Of a stretch of 64,000 nucleotides of DNA, positions 19,401 through 27,263 are shown piece by piece. The notes beneath the pieces are model-generated. The model did no database searches and was not told where the DNA came from. It worked only from the letters and a program-made list of their open reading frames with translations. Position numbers and translations under genes: made by a program. The stretch is from NCBI RefSeq assembly GCF_022808985.1, contig NZ_JAKZFT010000003.1, positions 283,000-346,999 on the forward strand. Reading direction: 5' to 3'. This DNA comes from Geotalea sp. SG265. Lineage in GTDB: Bacteria; Desulfobacterota; Desulfuromonadia; Geobacterales; Geobacteraceae. The first letter of the stretch is position 1. Every line of letters starts with the position of its first letter.

Positions 19401-20346
19401 CATGGACCGGGTCACTGCTGTACGCGGCGAGCCCTGGGTGATGGCGGCAGGTGCCATGGCCGAAGCCCAATACGATGTTCCCGCCGACGCATGGTACTTT
19501 GCTGCGGAACGTCAGCCTCTCATGCCCTTCTGCGTGCTGCTGGAAGCGGCCCTTCAGCCCTGCGGCTGGCTGGCGGCCTACGTGGGCTCGGCGCTGAACA
19601 GCCCCACCGACATCTCCTTCCGCAACCTGGGTGGCACCGCCATCCAACACCGTCCGGTCACCCCCGCGAGCGGGACCCTGACGGCATCGGCCACCATGAC
19701 CAAAGTTGCCACCAGCGGCGGCATGATCATCCAGGAGTTCGACTTCCGCGTTGCCGATGACAAGGGGATCATTTACGAAGGGGAGACCATGTTCGGCTTC
19801 TTCTCCAAGGAAGCCCTGGCCAACCAGGTGGGCATCCGTGACGCTGCTGTCTACCAGCCGACCATCCATGAGGAACAGCGGGGCAGGAGCCTGCCCTATC
19901 CTGAAACGGCGCCATTCCCGGAGAAGATGCTGCGCATGATCGACCAGGTCGATCTCTTCGTCCCCGATGGTGGCCCCAAAGGGCTTGGTTACATCCGCGG
20001 CATCAAGCATGTGGACCCCGAAGAGTGGTTCTTCAAGGCCCATTTCTACCAGGACCCGGTGACACCGGGTTCCCTGGGGCTGGAGTCGTTCCTGCAGCTA
20101 CTGAAGTTTGTGGCTGTCGAGCGTTGGGGCTGGCACAACGGTGAGACGGTGGCGGTCATTGCCTTGGGGCAGAGGCATAAATGGCTCTATCGCGGGCAGG
20201 TGGTGCCGACCAACAGCAGAGCCACCGTCCAGGCCTGGATCACTGCGGTAGACGACGAGAAACGGACCCTGACCGCCGACGGTTTCCTGTCAGTGGACGG
20301 CAAAATTATTTATCAGATGAACGATTTCACGGTAAGACACGGGTAA
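13423..20346 (+). CDS. pfaC: PUFA synthase subunit PfaC-like (KS-CLF-AT-DH-DH)
   Basis: This 2307-residue synthase has a ketosynthase (about 5-450; Cys192 in DAACASS, HATGT, IGHLLT) and a second ketosynthase-like domain (about 470-920). In the latter the active Cys position is Glu670 (SNEEGSG) and the first catalytic His motif is VGSGN, so it is a chain-length-factor-type partner. An acyltransferase domain follows (about 1040-1350; GSGNHYPGMG, Ser1131 in GYSLGES), then a helical linker and two FabA-like double-hotdog dehydratases (about 1565-2300). Each dehydratase has one intact His-PG site (His1824 in CHFVDDRVMPG; His2207 in AHFYQDPVTPG). The AT between CLF and DH resembles myxobacterial Pfa3 rather than Shewanella PfaC, but the terminal acylglycerol-phosphate acyltransferase known from Pfa3 is absent. 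Starts 2 nt after pfaA. Confidence 0.95.
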   Translation: MQQKPSVAIVGIGALFPDAPDLEHYWENIRTGHTSAREVPAGRWHVPADSVFDPTPGKTDRVYSRRGCFIEKLPPLALLDGIALDPGLVAGLDPLFQLLLHTGKRAFDDAITAPLDRSRVGVIIGNLALPTETTAGLTRAWLGRTFEERLLGHSSIPADIDPINRYSAGLPAGLLAHALGLGGGSCTLDAACASSIYAIKLAVDELLSGRADAMLTGGVSRPDPLFTQMGFSQLRALSKRGTCSPFDAAADGLVVGEGAGIFLLKRTEDAVAHGDHIYGIIRGVGLSNDVGGSLLAPLSEGQLRAMRAAYADTGWNPQDVDLIECHATGTAIGDATEFASLQELWGDVHPADRTCVIGSVKSNIGHLLTAAGAAALTKVLLAMKEGMLPPTAGFSNPPAAIDLEQSPFRVLATAIPWVRRGEGIPRRAAVSAFGFGGINGHLLVEEWLPDQGKVSQPLAVRSDSATEATDIAVVGIDARFGPWQSLDKFTQRVLGGDGGTVPVPPQRWWGAEKSAWFKNEELDHTRFKGFFMDEFAVAADQFRIPPLEMAEMLPQQLLMLQVAAAAMADAGLGREGNDRTAVLIGIALDLNSTNFSFRWSIGEEAPHWQRELGRELTPAELEAWAAKLREAAGPPLTANRTMGALGNIVASRIAREFKVGGPSFTISNEEGSGIRALEAAVRLLCAGQIDRALVGAVDFAGDLRAVLGHHSRRPFNQSGLGAPLDESSSGSIIGEGASAVVLKRLKDALQDGDRIYAVIKGIGRAGGGIVNPGENVYRTAMERAYTSSGLEPGSIGLLEAVGSGNPPDDRMEAQTLARFFDDNERRHCAVTSVMADIGHCGAASGLASFVRSCLALHHETIPPCRGVETPLPELSGSGSLHIPRAPRYWLRNRAEGPRRAGISTFGVDGTCSHVILEGWESVPQRFQAERRAPLGPADESLFVITGNNRGELVQGLDQLGLLSEGHKFDLDGLALEWQDCGDATKSLAVSIVARNFDELTALIDQGRAVVAGDTASTAQMHPLLRDRLFFSPKPIGPDGKVAFVFPGSGNHYPGMGMELSVAWPEIFRRQDAANLYLRNQFQPGYFWNGAPADEINNNHEAVIFGQVATGVAVSDIVRTFGVEPTSVIGYSLGESAALFALGAWHARDEMLQRMHNSTLFTRDLAGECRAAARAWGLGEGKEVEWSIGVVEATAKDVRRALRSTRRVYLLIVNTPDECVIGGDAKAVKRLVAMLECRFYPLQGVTTVHCEVAKQVAEAYRDLHLFKTTPPEGITFYSGAKGTSYAVTRASAADSILAQAVDGIDFPAVIEDAYGTGVRYFLEMGPGSSCSRMIGRILGERPHLARSACFSGIEGTSAILRLLAQLIAERLPVDLAPLRRERESVITVKAAGREFAVVMANKPFEPPKPAATMSTVQPAMPPLLRPFPPEEGKVVVPTMATVPLNASVEVSTTAALPAGTAQASISDPLMEAFAAAQQAQLQAHDAYLKISSSFSRTMADTLALQLSVQSGLAAAGIAFGSVSPAAQAPVTAPPAGPKPVFDREMCLEFARGLAGRMLGPAFAEADTFPTRVRLPDEPLMLVDRIMALEGEAKSMTRGRVVTEHDVHAGAWYLDGGRIPTCIAVEAGQADLFLSGYLGIDFITRGLAVYRLLDAVVTFHRELPVPGETIHYDIRIERFFRQGETYLFRFHFDATVDGKPLLTMRDGCAGFFTTAELAAGKGIVKGAIDLRPQAGKRPADWVELVPMARESYDAHKLERLRSGDLAGCFGSLFSNLAVRNPLTIPGGRMQLVHRVMELDPTGGRYGLGMIRAEADIHADDWFITCHFVDDRVMPGTLMYECCLHTLRIYLLRMGWIAEAVDAAWEPVPEVASRLCCRGQVLETTRIATYEITIRELGYRPEPYAIVDALMYADGRPIVEITSMSVRLSGTNKEKLLALWQGKAESPAGTVKPAIYTKEQILAYSNGKPSEGFGERYRIFDSERKIARLPGPPFQFMDRVTAVRGEPWVMAAGAMAEAQYDVPADAWYFAAERQPLMPFCVLLEAALQPCGWLAAYVGSALNSPTDISFRNLGGTAIQHRPVTPASGTLTASATMTKVATSGGMIIQEFDFRVADDKGIIYEGETMFGFFSKEALANQVGIRDAAVYQPTIHEEQRGRSLPYPETAPFPEKMLRMIDQVDLFVPDGGPKGLGYIRGIKHVDPEEWFFKAHFYQDPVTPGSLGLESFLQLLKFVAVERWGWHNGETVAVIALGQRHKWLYRGQVVPTNSRATVQAWITAVDDEKRTLTADGFLSVDGKIIYQMNDFTVRHG

Positions 20347-20350
20347 GGAT

Positions 20351-21394
20351 ATGAAGTACTCAAAAGTATATATGGATGCGCTGGGCTACGAGCTGGCGCC
20401 GGTTGTGGTCACCTCGGCAGAGCTTGAAACCAGGCTGGAGCCGCTATACAAATCATTATTTCTTGCCCCGGGCCAGCTGCAGGCATTGACCGGCATCCGC
20501 GAGCGGCGCTGGTGGGAGCCTGGCTATCCCCTCTCCCAAGGCGCCATTGCCGCGGGAAGCAAGGCCCTTGCCGCAGCAGGTATCGCACCATCGGAGATTG
20601 GTGCACTAGTCTATACCGGCGTCTGCCGTGAACAGTTCGAGCCGGCCACCGCCTGCCGCGTCGCAGCCGGACTGGGCATTGAGGGCAATGCCGCCGTCTT
20701 CGACCTCTCCAATGCCTGCCTTGGTGTGTTGAACGGCATGCTGGACGTGGCAAACCGCATCGAGCTGGGTCAGATCAGGGCCGGGCTGGTGGTCTCCTGC
20801 GAAAGCGCCCGGGAAATCAACGAAGTCATGATCGGCCGCATGCTCGAAGAAAGAAACATGGAACACTTCGCCGTCTCCCTCGCCACCCTCACCGGTGGAT
20901 CGGGAGCGGTCGCCGTTCTGCTTACGGACGGCTCCTTTTCCCCAGCCAAGCGACGTCGCCTCCTGGGCGGAGTCACGCAGGCCGCCCCGGAACACCACCG
21001 CCTCTGCCTGTGGGGGATGGTACCCGACGGCACGGGGGGCTACCGCCAGAATATGAGTACCGACGGCGTCAACGTCATGAATCACGGCGTCGAGCTGGGG
21101 CTGCGCACCTGGCAGGCATTTCTTCCCAAGGTGGGATGGAAAAAGGAAGATGTGGACCGGGTGGTCTGCCACCAGGTGGGTTCGGCCCACCAGAGCTTGA
21201 TCCTCAAGACCCTGGGCATTCCCGGCGACAGGGATTTCACCACCTTCGAGTACCTGGGCAACATGGGCACCGTTTCCCTGCCACTCACCGCGGCCATTGC
21301 CGACGAGCGGGAGATGCTGGAGCCGGGAGAAAAGGTGGCCCTGCTGGGGATCGGCAGCGGGCTGAACTGCTTGATGCTTGGGGTGGAGTGGTAG
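20351..21394 (+). CDS. oleA: OleA, head-to-head acyl condensation thiolase
   Basis: This 347-residue thiolase-superfamily enzyme (FabH-like) matches OleA, which joins two fatty acyl thioesters to a beta-keto acid. Catalytic residues are visible: Cys123 in SNACLGV, His274 in CHQVGSAHQ and Asn304 in YLGNMGT. Glu97 in REQFEPATA lies 26 residues before the Cys, the same spacing as the OleA-specific Glu that distinguishes OleA from FabH. Glu plus Cys/His/Asn favour non-decarboxylative Claisen condensation. The ATG lies 4 nt after the pfaC stop, with AAGGA overlapping that stop. Its position directly behind the PUFA synthase suggests PUFA chains are the substrates. Confidence 0.95.
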   Translation: MKYSKVYMDALGYELAPVVVTSAELETRLEPLYKSLFLAPGQLQALTGIRERRWWEPGYPLSQGAIAAGSKALAAAGIAPSEIGALVYTGVCREQFEPATACRVAAGLGIEGNAAVFDLSNACLGVLNGMLDVANRIELGQIRAGLVVSCESAREINEVMIGRMLEERNMEHFAVSLATLTGGSGAVAVLLTDGSFSPAKRRRLLGGVTQAAPEHHRLCLWGMVPDGTGGYRQNMSTDGVNVMNHGVELGLRTWQAFLPKVGWKKEDVDRVVCHQVGSAHQSLILKTLGIPGDRDFTTFEYLGNMGTVSLPLTAAIADEREMLEPGEKVALLGIGSGLNCLMLGVEW

Positions 21395-21395
21395 A

Positions 21396-22292
21396 ATGGC
21401 CATCGACCTGAAAAAACACTACCCCTTCACCGGCAAAAACCTGGACCTGAACGGCCTGGCCTACCACTACCTGGACGAGGGGAGCGGTGACCCGGTGGTC
21501 ATGGTACACGGCAACCCGTCCTGGTCCTTTTACTACCGGAACCTCGTCCTTGCCCTCAGGGATCGCTACCGCTGCATCGTCCCCGACCACATGGGCTGCG
21601 GCTTTTCCGACAAGCCGGGCGATGACCGCTACGACTATACCCTCTCCCGGCGAGTCGATGATCTGGAGCAGCTACTGGATCATCTCGACATCAAAGGGAA
21701 TATCACCCTGGTGGTCCACGACTGGGGGGGGATGATCGGCATGGCCTATGCCATACGCCATCCGGAGCGGATCAAACGGCTGGCGATCCTCAATACCGCC
21801 GCCTTCCATCTCCCCAAGGAGAAACCATTCCCCCTGGCGCTGAAAATCTGCCGTGAGACTCTCCTGGGCACCCTGCTTGTCCGCGGCTTCAATGCCTTCA
21901 GCCTGGCCGCCTCTTTTGTGGGCTGCAAGCGCAATCCCATGCATGGAGAGCTGCGGCGCGCCTATCGACTGCCGTACAACAACTGGCAGAACCGCATCGC
22001 CACCCTGCGCTTTGTCCAGGACATCCCCCTCGCCCCCGGCGATCGCACCTACGACCTGGTCAGCGATGTCGCCGCCGGTCTCGAACAGTTCCGCAGCCTT
22101 CCCATGGCCATCTTCTGGGGGGAAAAGGACTTCGTCTTCGACCGCACCTTTCTCAAGGAATGGCAGCACCGGTTTCCCGACGCGGAAGTGCATGCCTATG
22201 CCGATGCAGGGCACTATATTCTCGAGGACCTGCGTGATGAAATCGTCCCTCTCATCGCGAACTTCCTCCATCGAACCGAGGAAAAGCCATGA
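21396..22292 (+). CDS. oleB: OleB, alpha/beta hydrolase (beta-lactone decarboxylase)
   Basis: The 298-residue alpha/beta hydrolase is related to haloalkane dehalogenases. The nucleophile is Asp109 in VVHDWGGMIG, the oxyanion region is HGNPSW near residue 33, and the base is His273 in DAGHYILED. OleB converts the cis-beta-lactone made by OleC to an alkene plus CO2. The ATG at 21396, one nt after the oleA stop with GGAG upstream, is preferred over the longer in-frame start at 21378, which would overlap oleA. The stop overlaps the oleC start as ATGA. The gene is not fused to oleC. Confidence 0.93.
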   Translation: MAIDLKKHYPFTGKNLDLNGLAYHYLDEGSGDPVVMVHGNPSWSFYYRNLVLALRDRYRCIVPDHMGCGFSDKPGDDRYDYTLSRRVDDLEQLLDHLDIKGNITLVVHDWGGMIGMAYAIRHPERIKRLAILNTAAFHLPKEKPFPLALKICRETLLGTLLVRGFNAFSLAASFVGCKRNPMHGELRRAYRLPYNNWQNRIATLRFVQDIPLAPGDRTYDLVSDVAAGLEQFRSLPMAIFWGEKDFVFDRTFLKEWQHRFPDAEVHAYADAGHYILEDLRDEIVPLIANFLHRTEEKP

Positions 22293-23926
22293 GCAGAACC
22301 GGTTTCGTCAACATCGCCTCCCATCTTCCCGACATGGCCCGCCGCCAGCCGGACACGTCGGCCATCATCTTTCCCCAGAAAAACCGCATCCTGACCTTCG
22401 GCGAACTGGATCGTCTCAGCGACCGTATGGCTTACGGCCTGGAAGCCTACGGCATCGGCCGCGGCGTGCGGACAGTTTTGATGGTGCCCCCCGGCCCCGA
22501 TTTCTTTGCCCTGACCTTTGCCCTCTTCAAGGTGGGCGCGGTGGTGGTACTGGTAGATCCCGGACTTGGAGTCAAGAACCTGAAGAAATGCCTGGCCGAT
22601 GCCGAGCCCCAGGCATTCGTCGGCATTCCCAAAGCACACATTGCCAGAAAGTTGTTCGGCTGGGGAGAGGAAACCCTGCGCACCTTCGTCACCGTCGGCC
22701 GTCGCCTCTTCTGGGAAGGGGTAACCCTGGAAGAAATGATTGTAGGCCAGGGAGAGCGCCCTTTCCCCATGGCCCCGACAGATCGGGACGAGGTGGCCGC
22801 CATCCTCTTCACCAGCGGCAGTACCGGTTCCCCCAAGGGAGCCGTCTACACCCACGGCAACTTTGCCGCCCAGGTGGAGGCATTGCGCCGTATCTACGGC
22901 ATCGAGCCGGGAGAAGTTGATCTTCCCACCTTTCCCCTCTTCGCCCTTTTTGCTCCGGCCCTGGGGATGACCGCCGTCATCCCACAGATGAATTTCACCC
23001 GCCCCGGGTCCGTCAACCCGCACCGCATCATCTCCGCCATCGAGACCTATCATGTGACCACCATGTTCGGCTCCCCGGCCCTCATCAACCGGGTCGGCCG
23101 CTACGGACACAAAAGGGGGAAACGGCTACCCTCGCTGCGCAGGGTCATCTCCGCAGGTGCACCGGTGCCGGCAGTGGTCATGGAGCGCTTTGCCAGCATG
23201 CTAAGGCCCGAGGTGCAGATATTCACCCCCTACGGCGCTACCGAGGCCCTTCCCGTCTGTTCCATCGGCAGCCATGAGATCCTCGGAGAAACCCGCGCCA
23301 TTACCGAGGCCGGTGGCGGCGTCTGTATCGGCACGCCGGTGGAAGGGATCAGGCTGGAGATCATCGAGATCAGCGATGCCCCTATCGACCTGTGGGACGA
23401 CTCCCTCTGTGTTCCCATCGGCAAAATCGGCGAGATCGTCGTTCAGGGAGAGCAGGTGACGCGGCGCTACCATAACCATCCGGAAGCGGACCTCCTTGCC
23501 AAGATCAAGGATCCGGCTACGGGAGGCTTCTTTCACCGCATGGGTGACCTGGGGGGAAAAGACGAGGATGGGCGCATCTGGTTCTGCGGCCGCAAATCCC
23601 ACCGTGTCATCACCCCCGAGGAGACCCTTTTCACCATCCCTTGCGAAGCGGTCTTCAACACCCACCCTGCCGTCTTCCGCACCGCCCTGGTGGGGATCGG
23701 AGAAAAGGGGAACCAGCTGCCGGTACTCTGCGTCGAACTGGAAAAGGGAGCAAGGGTCAACAAGGAAAAGGTGCGCCAGGAGCTGATCGATCTGGCCAAG
23801 GCCCACATTCATACTCAGCTGATCAGCACCATTCTCTTTCACCCTGCCTTCCCAGTAGACATTCGCCACAACGCCAAGATCTTCAGGGAGAAACTTGCCG
23901 TGTGGGCCGCACGGAGCCTTGCATGA
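22289..23926 (+). CDS. oleC: OleC, beta-lactone synthetase (AMP-ligase fold)
   Basis: The 545-residue protein is an ANL-superfamily adenylating enzyme. The phosphate-binding loop ILFTSGSTGSPKGAVYTHGNF lies near residue 172, and the adenine/Mg region TPYGATEALP near 313. The hinge region is FHRMGDLGGKDEDGRIWFCGRKSHR near 415. In Ole pathways OleC activates a 2-alkyl-3-hydroxy acid and closes it to a beta-lactone. It overlaps both neighbours by 4 nt (ATGA), consistent with coupled translation and the multi-enzyme OleBCD complex known in other bacteria. Confidence 0.94.
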   Translation: MSRTGFVNIASHLPDMARRQPDTSAIIFPQKNRILTFGELDRLSDRMAYGLEAYGIGRGVRTVLMVPPGPDFFALTFALFKVGAVVVLVDPGLGVKNLKKCLADAEPQAFVGIPKAHIARKLFGWGEETLRTFVTVGRRLFWEGVTLEEMIVGQGERPFPMAPTDRDEVAAILFTSGSTGSPKGAVYTHGNFAAQVEALRRIYGIEPGEVDLPTFPLFALFAPALGMTAVIPQMNFTRPGSVNPHRIISAIETYHVTTMFGSPALINRVGRYGHKRGKRLPSLRRVISAGAPVPAVVMERFASMLRPEVQIFTPYGATEALPVCSIGSHEILGETRAITEAGGGVCIGTPVEGIRLEIIEISDAPIDLWDDSLCVPIGKIGEIVVQGEQVTRRYHNHPEADLLAKIKDPATGGFFHRMGDLGGKDEDGRIWFCGRKSHRVITPEETLFTIPCEAVFNTHPAVFRTALVGIGEKGNQLPVLCVELEKGARVNKEKVRQELIDLAKAHIHTQLISTILFHPAFPVDIRHNAKIFREKLAVWAARSLA

Positions 23927-24918
23927 GGGCTCTAGTTACCGGCGGCGGCGGGTTCCTGGGAAGTGCCATCGTACGCCTGCTGATGGCGCGGGGAGATGAA
24001 GTGGTCAGCTTTTCCCGCAACCGGTACCCGGACCTGGAAAAGCTTGGAGTCAGGCAAGTCTCCGGGGATCTCGCCGACCCTGACGCGGTCACGGCAGCGG
24101 CTGCGGGCTGCGATATCGTTTTCCATGTGGCGGCCAAGGCGGGTATCTGGGGAGACTATGCCGACTACCACCGGGCCAATGTCACCGGCACGGAAAACGT
24201 CCTCGCCGCCTGCCGCAAGAACGGCATCAGGCGCCTCGTCTATACTGGTTCCCCCAGCGTGGTATTCGATGGCCATGACGTGGAAGGGGGCAACGAGTCA
24301 CTCCCCTACCCTGACCACTTCGAGACGAACTATCCCAAGACGAAGGCAATTGCCGAGCAACTGGTGCTGGCGGCGAATAGTCCTTCACTTGCCACCGTAT
24401 CATTGCGCCCCCACCTGATCTGGGGCCCTGGGGATAATCACCTGGTACCGAGGATTATTGCCCGGGCAAAGGCAGGCAAGCTGCGCCGCATCGGCAAATG
24501 CCCCTGTCTGGTGGACACGGTCTACGTGGACAACGCCGCCGAGGCCCATCTCCTTGCCGCCGACCGCCTGGAACATGGCAGCCCCGTCGCCGGCAAAGCC
24601 TACTTCATTTCCAACGGCGACCCCATCCCCCTCTGGGAGATGGTCAATGCCATCCTCAATGCCGCCGGACTGCCACCGGTGAACCGCACCATTTCGCCGA
24701 CCGTCGCCTACGGGGTCGGTGCCCTCTGTGAAACCCTCTGGCAACTCCTCCCCCTGAAAGATGAGCCCCCCATGACCCGCTTCGTCGCCCGGGAGCTTTC
24801 CACCGCCCACTGGTTCGACATCTCTGCCGCCCGCAGGGATCTGGGCTATGAACCGCGGATTTCCATTACCGAAGGGCTGCAGCACCTTGAGGCCTGGCTC
24901 TCCTCCCAGGGAGCATAG
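23923..24918 (+). CDS. oleD: OleD, NAD(P)H-dependent beta-keto acid reductase
   Basis: This 331-residue extended short-chain dehydrogenase has the dinucleotide loop TGGGGFLG at residues 6-13 and the catalytic YPKTK (YxxxK), with a preceding Ser/Thr in YTGSPSVVF. OleD reduces the OleA product to the 2-alkyl-3-hydroxy acid used by OleC. The ATG at 23923 overlaps the oleC stop by 4 nt; a longer in-frame extension into oleC is rejected. The complete oleABCD order is present on one strand. Confidence 0.94.
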   Translation: MRALVTGGGGFLGSAIVRLLMARGDEVVSFSRNRYPDLEKLGVRQVSGDLADPDAVTAAAAGCDIVFHVAAKAGIWGDYADYHRANVTGTENVLAACRKNGIRRLVYTGSPSVVFDGHDVEGGNESLPYPDHFETNYPKTKAIAEQLVLAANSPSLATVSLRPHLIWGPGDNHLVPRIIARAKAGKLRRIGKCPCLVDTVYVDNAAEAHLLAADRLEHGSPVAGKAYFISNGDPIPLWEMVNAILNAAGLPPVNRTISPTVAYGVGALCETLWQLLPLKDEPPMTRFVARELSTAHWFDISAARRDLGYEPRISITEGLQHLEAWLSSQGA

Positions 24919-24923
24919 CGGTC

Positions 24924-25622
24924 ATGACCCTCGCCTCCGGAGCGGTGCATATTCATTTTTACTCTCTGGATGTGGAAGAGGGAGAACTGAAGCGGCTCGG
25001 AGGGCTATTGTCGCCGGAGGAATCTGCACGGGCCAAGCGGCTGCTCAACCCGGTGGTTAGAAGCAGGTTTGTCGCCGGCAGAGGCGGGTTGCGCCGGCTC
25101 CTGGCACCGTATCTGGGAAAAGCGCCGGAAAGCCTGGTTTTTGCTGAAGGTGAGCAAGGGAAGCCTTATTTTGCCGATGCTGCCGAACATGGCAGGCTGC
25201 GCTTCAACCTGACCCACAAGCATGGCCGGGCAGCCCTTGCCATAAGCGGCGGCCGGGAAGTGGGGGTGGACCTGGAGGAGCTGCGAGAGAGCATCCCTTA
25301 CTTGAAGATGGCGGAACGATTCTTCATTACCGAGGAAAGTGATGAATTGTTGATCCTCCCCCCCGACGAGCAGATGGCAGCCTTTTACCGCTGCTGGACC
25401 AGGAAGGAAGCGTACCTGAAGGGTCTCGGCACCGGCCTGACCAGAGCGGCGAACACCTTCCGAGTCTCTGTTCTCCCCGGCGAGCTGCTCCTTGACGATT
25501 TCCAGGATCCGGCACTCAAGGGGCGTTGGACCCTCCACGATATTCAGGTACCGGAAGGATACTGCGCCGCTTTGGCAGTCGAAGGCACACCCAGAGCCTT
25601 TACCTGCTTTCCCTGGACCTGA
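24924..25622 (+). CDS. pfaE: 4'-phosphopantetheinyl transferase (Sfp type, PfaE role)
   Basis: The 232-residue protein is a pseudodimeric Sfp-type phosphopantetheinyl transferase. It shows the Mg/CoA motif VGVDLEE near residue 112, WTRKEAYLKGLG near 156, and the N-terminal NLTHKHGRAALA segment near 94. It should convert the four PfaA carrier domains from apo to holo form with CoA. It sits 5 nt after oleD, the last gene of the operon, so a single transcript encodes synthase, activation and downstream hydrocarbon enzymes. It converges on the next gene with a 6-nt gap and no visible terminator. Confidence 0.93.
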   Translation: MTLASGAVHIHFYSLDVEEGELKRLGGLLSPEESARAKRLLNPVVRSRFVAGRGGLRRLLAPYLGKAPESLVFAEGEQGKPYFADAAEHGRLRFNLTHKHGRAALAISGGREVGVDLEELRESIPYLKMAERFFITEESDELLILPPDEQMAAFYRCWTRKEAYLKGLGTGLTRAANTFRVSVLPGELLLDDFQDPALKGRWTLHDIQVPEGYCAALAVEGTPRAFTCFPWT

Positions 25623-25628
25623 ATCCTT

Positions 25629-27197
25629 CTATTTCCCCCGCATCACATCCTCGATCTCCGCCAGTGAAGGGCGCTTGCTGAAGGGATGGCCCCGCCGCGC
25701 TTCTGCTTCCATCTGTCCCAGCACCGACAGAAGACGGTCGGCGCCGGTGATCCGGTAGAACCTGCCGATGCTCGTTCCTATCCCGGAGATGTCGCTCTTC
25801 TCGGGGAAGACAATCACCCCGAAAACCGGCAATTGGGGCAGTCTTTTCTTCACCAGGTTCATCAGGTTGACCACGTAGTCATGGACCTGATGATAGGGGT
25901 TGTCCCCCCCCTCTCCCCTGATCTCCACGATGCGATTGTTGCTCCCCCGGCAGAGCCAAGTGGAGTTCTCCACGCTCCCTTCCGCTTCGATGGTGCCGTA
26001 ATAGCCCTTTACCTCCACAACCACCAGACATTCTTTGCTGATGACGATGCAGTCTACGAAGCGGCTCCCCCCCTGGCCGCCGGAAACGTCGAAGTTGGTG
26101 ACGAGCCGCCATTCGCCGCTTTTCCCCTTGTCACTGCCGACTATGCGGTCGATCACCTGCTGCTCGAAGGCAGCCCCGGTCCTTGTGCCTATGGCGCTTG
26201 AGAGAGCATTTGATGCCTCCACCCTGTCCCGCCCCACCGACCGCTTGTATCGCTCCACCTCGGTCCGGAGCTGTTCCTTTTCTGCTCGGGTCCGGTCCAG
26301 CTGCCCCTTCAGCTCCGCTGATCTTCGCAGGTTATCCTCCTCCAGGTCGCGGATGATCTGTTCCGCCACCTGCCGGTGCTCGCCCACATCCTGCAAGCGT
26401 TGCTCAAGTTCACGAATTCGGCCGATGTAAGTGGCAAACTGGCTGTTGGAGAGATTCTGCTGTTCTTCTATCTGGCGGCCTTTCTCGTCCAGCTGGTTCA
26501 AATAGTTGTCCACATCCCGCATCAACTCCGCCTCCCGCTGACGGGCATTGCGCACTTCGGTGCGGCGAAGCTTCAGCAACAGTTCAAGTACAAGCCATAC
26601 AAAAAGCGAGGCTAGAAGGCAACCGGTCATGGTTTTCAGATAGGTTCGCCACAGTTCATTATCGCGAAATGGATCAGAGAGCCAGTTGCGATAATCCTCC
26701 TTGAAGCTGGGGATGGTGCTTATGGAATAGACCCGGCCGATGATTTCACCTGAATGTCCTGCTGCCCCACCTTCTTTCCGCAGTAATTGAAGGATGGATG
26801 AAGACTGCCGTCGCAGCAGCACGTAGGGAAAGTTATCCAATGATCCGGCATCGATATGCTCGTCGGGAATCAGTGTGGGATTGGTCTGAAACAGAATGTT
26901 TTGACCGGGACAAGTGTCGTTTCCCGTCCGGCAGTCAGTGATAACCAAAGCGTAGATATTGTAATTACGATCCAGAAGCCCCTGCAGGGTCCGGGTGTCC
27001 TTCTCCAGCAGGAGGCGAGACAGCTGATTTGCATCAGGCCCCATTTTACCCTCGGCGTGGACTTTGATCATAGTCCTGCCGAGATAATCGGAGAAATTGC
27101 GACCATTGAGATAATTGGCCGCCAGCACCGCCAGGTACAGGAGGACAATGAGCCTGATGCCACTGAATGCCAGTTGTTTCAGTAATGCCTTCTTCAT
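25629..27197 (-). CDS. Membrane-anchored coiled-coil protein with NERD nuclease-like domain
   Basis: This 522-residue protein has an N-terminal membrane span (about 8-28), a roughly 160-residue extracytoplasmic loop containing two Cys (DCRTGNDTC), a second span (about 190-215), and a long coiled coil (about 215-335). The C-terminal NERD domain (about 340-470) shows the PD-(D/E)XK-like triad in RFVDCIVIS and VVVEVKGYYG. Topology resembles a membrane sensor with a cytoplasmic nuclease-like output. Known NERD proteins are often linked to DNA processing or phage defence, but no activity is shown here. It is convergent with the pfa-ole operon. Confidence 0.8.
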   Translation of the reverse strand: MKKALLKQLAFSGIRLIVLLYLAVLAANYLNGRNFSDYLGRTMIKVHAEGKMGPDANQLSRLLLEKDTRTLQGLLDRNYNIYALVITDCRTGNDTCPGQNILFQTNPTLIPDEHIDAGSLDNFPYVLLRRQSSSILQLLRKEGGAAGHSGEIIGRVYSISTIPSFKEDYRNWLSDPFRDNELWRTYLKTMTGCLLASLFVWLVLELLLKLRRTEVRNARQREAELMRDVDNYLNQLDEKGRQIEEQQNLSNSQFATYIGRIRELEQRLQDVGEHRQVAEQIIRDLEEDNLRRSAELKGQLDRTRAEKEQLRTEVERYKRSVGRDRVEASNALSSAIGTRTGAAFEQQVIDRIVGSDKGKSGEWRLVTNFDVSGGQGGSRFVDCIVISKECLVVVEVKGYYGTIEAEGSVENSTWLCRGSNNRIVEIRGEGGDNPYHQVHDYVVNLMNLVKKRLPQLPVFGVIVFPEKSDISGIGTSIGRFYRITGADRLLSVLGQMEAEARRGHPFSKRPSLAEIEDVMRGK

Positions 27198-27263
27198 ATT
27201 TCTTGTCCCTGTAGTTGAAAAAAATCGGCTACCAGTGTAGCAGTTTTCCGGGCAAATCCGCTC

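Noticed and set aside
23641..23922. N-terminal extension of oleD
   Set aside because: It lies wholly inside oleC in another frame; the ATG at 23923 gives the normal Rossmann start.
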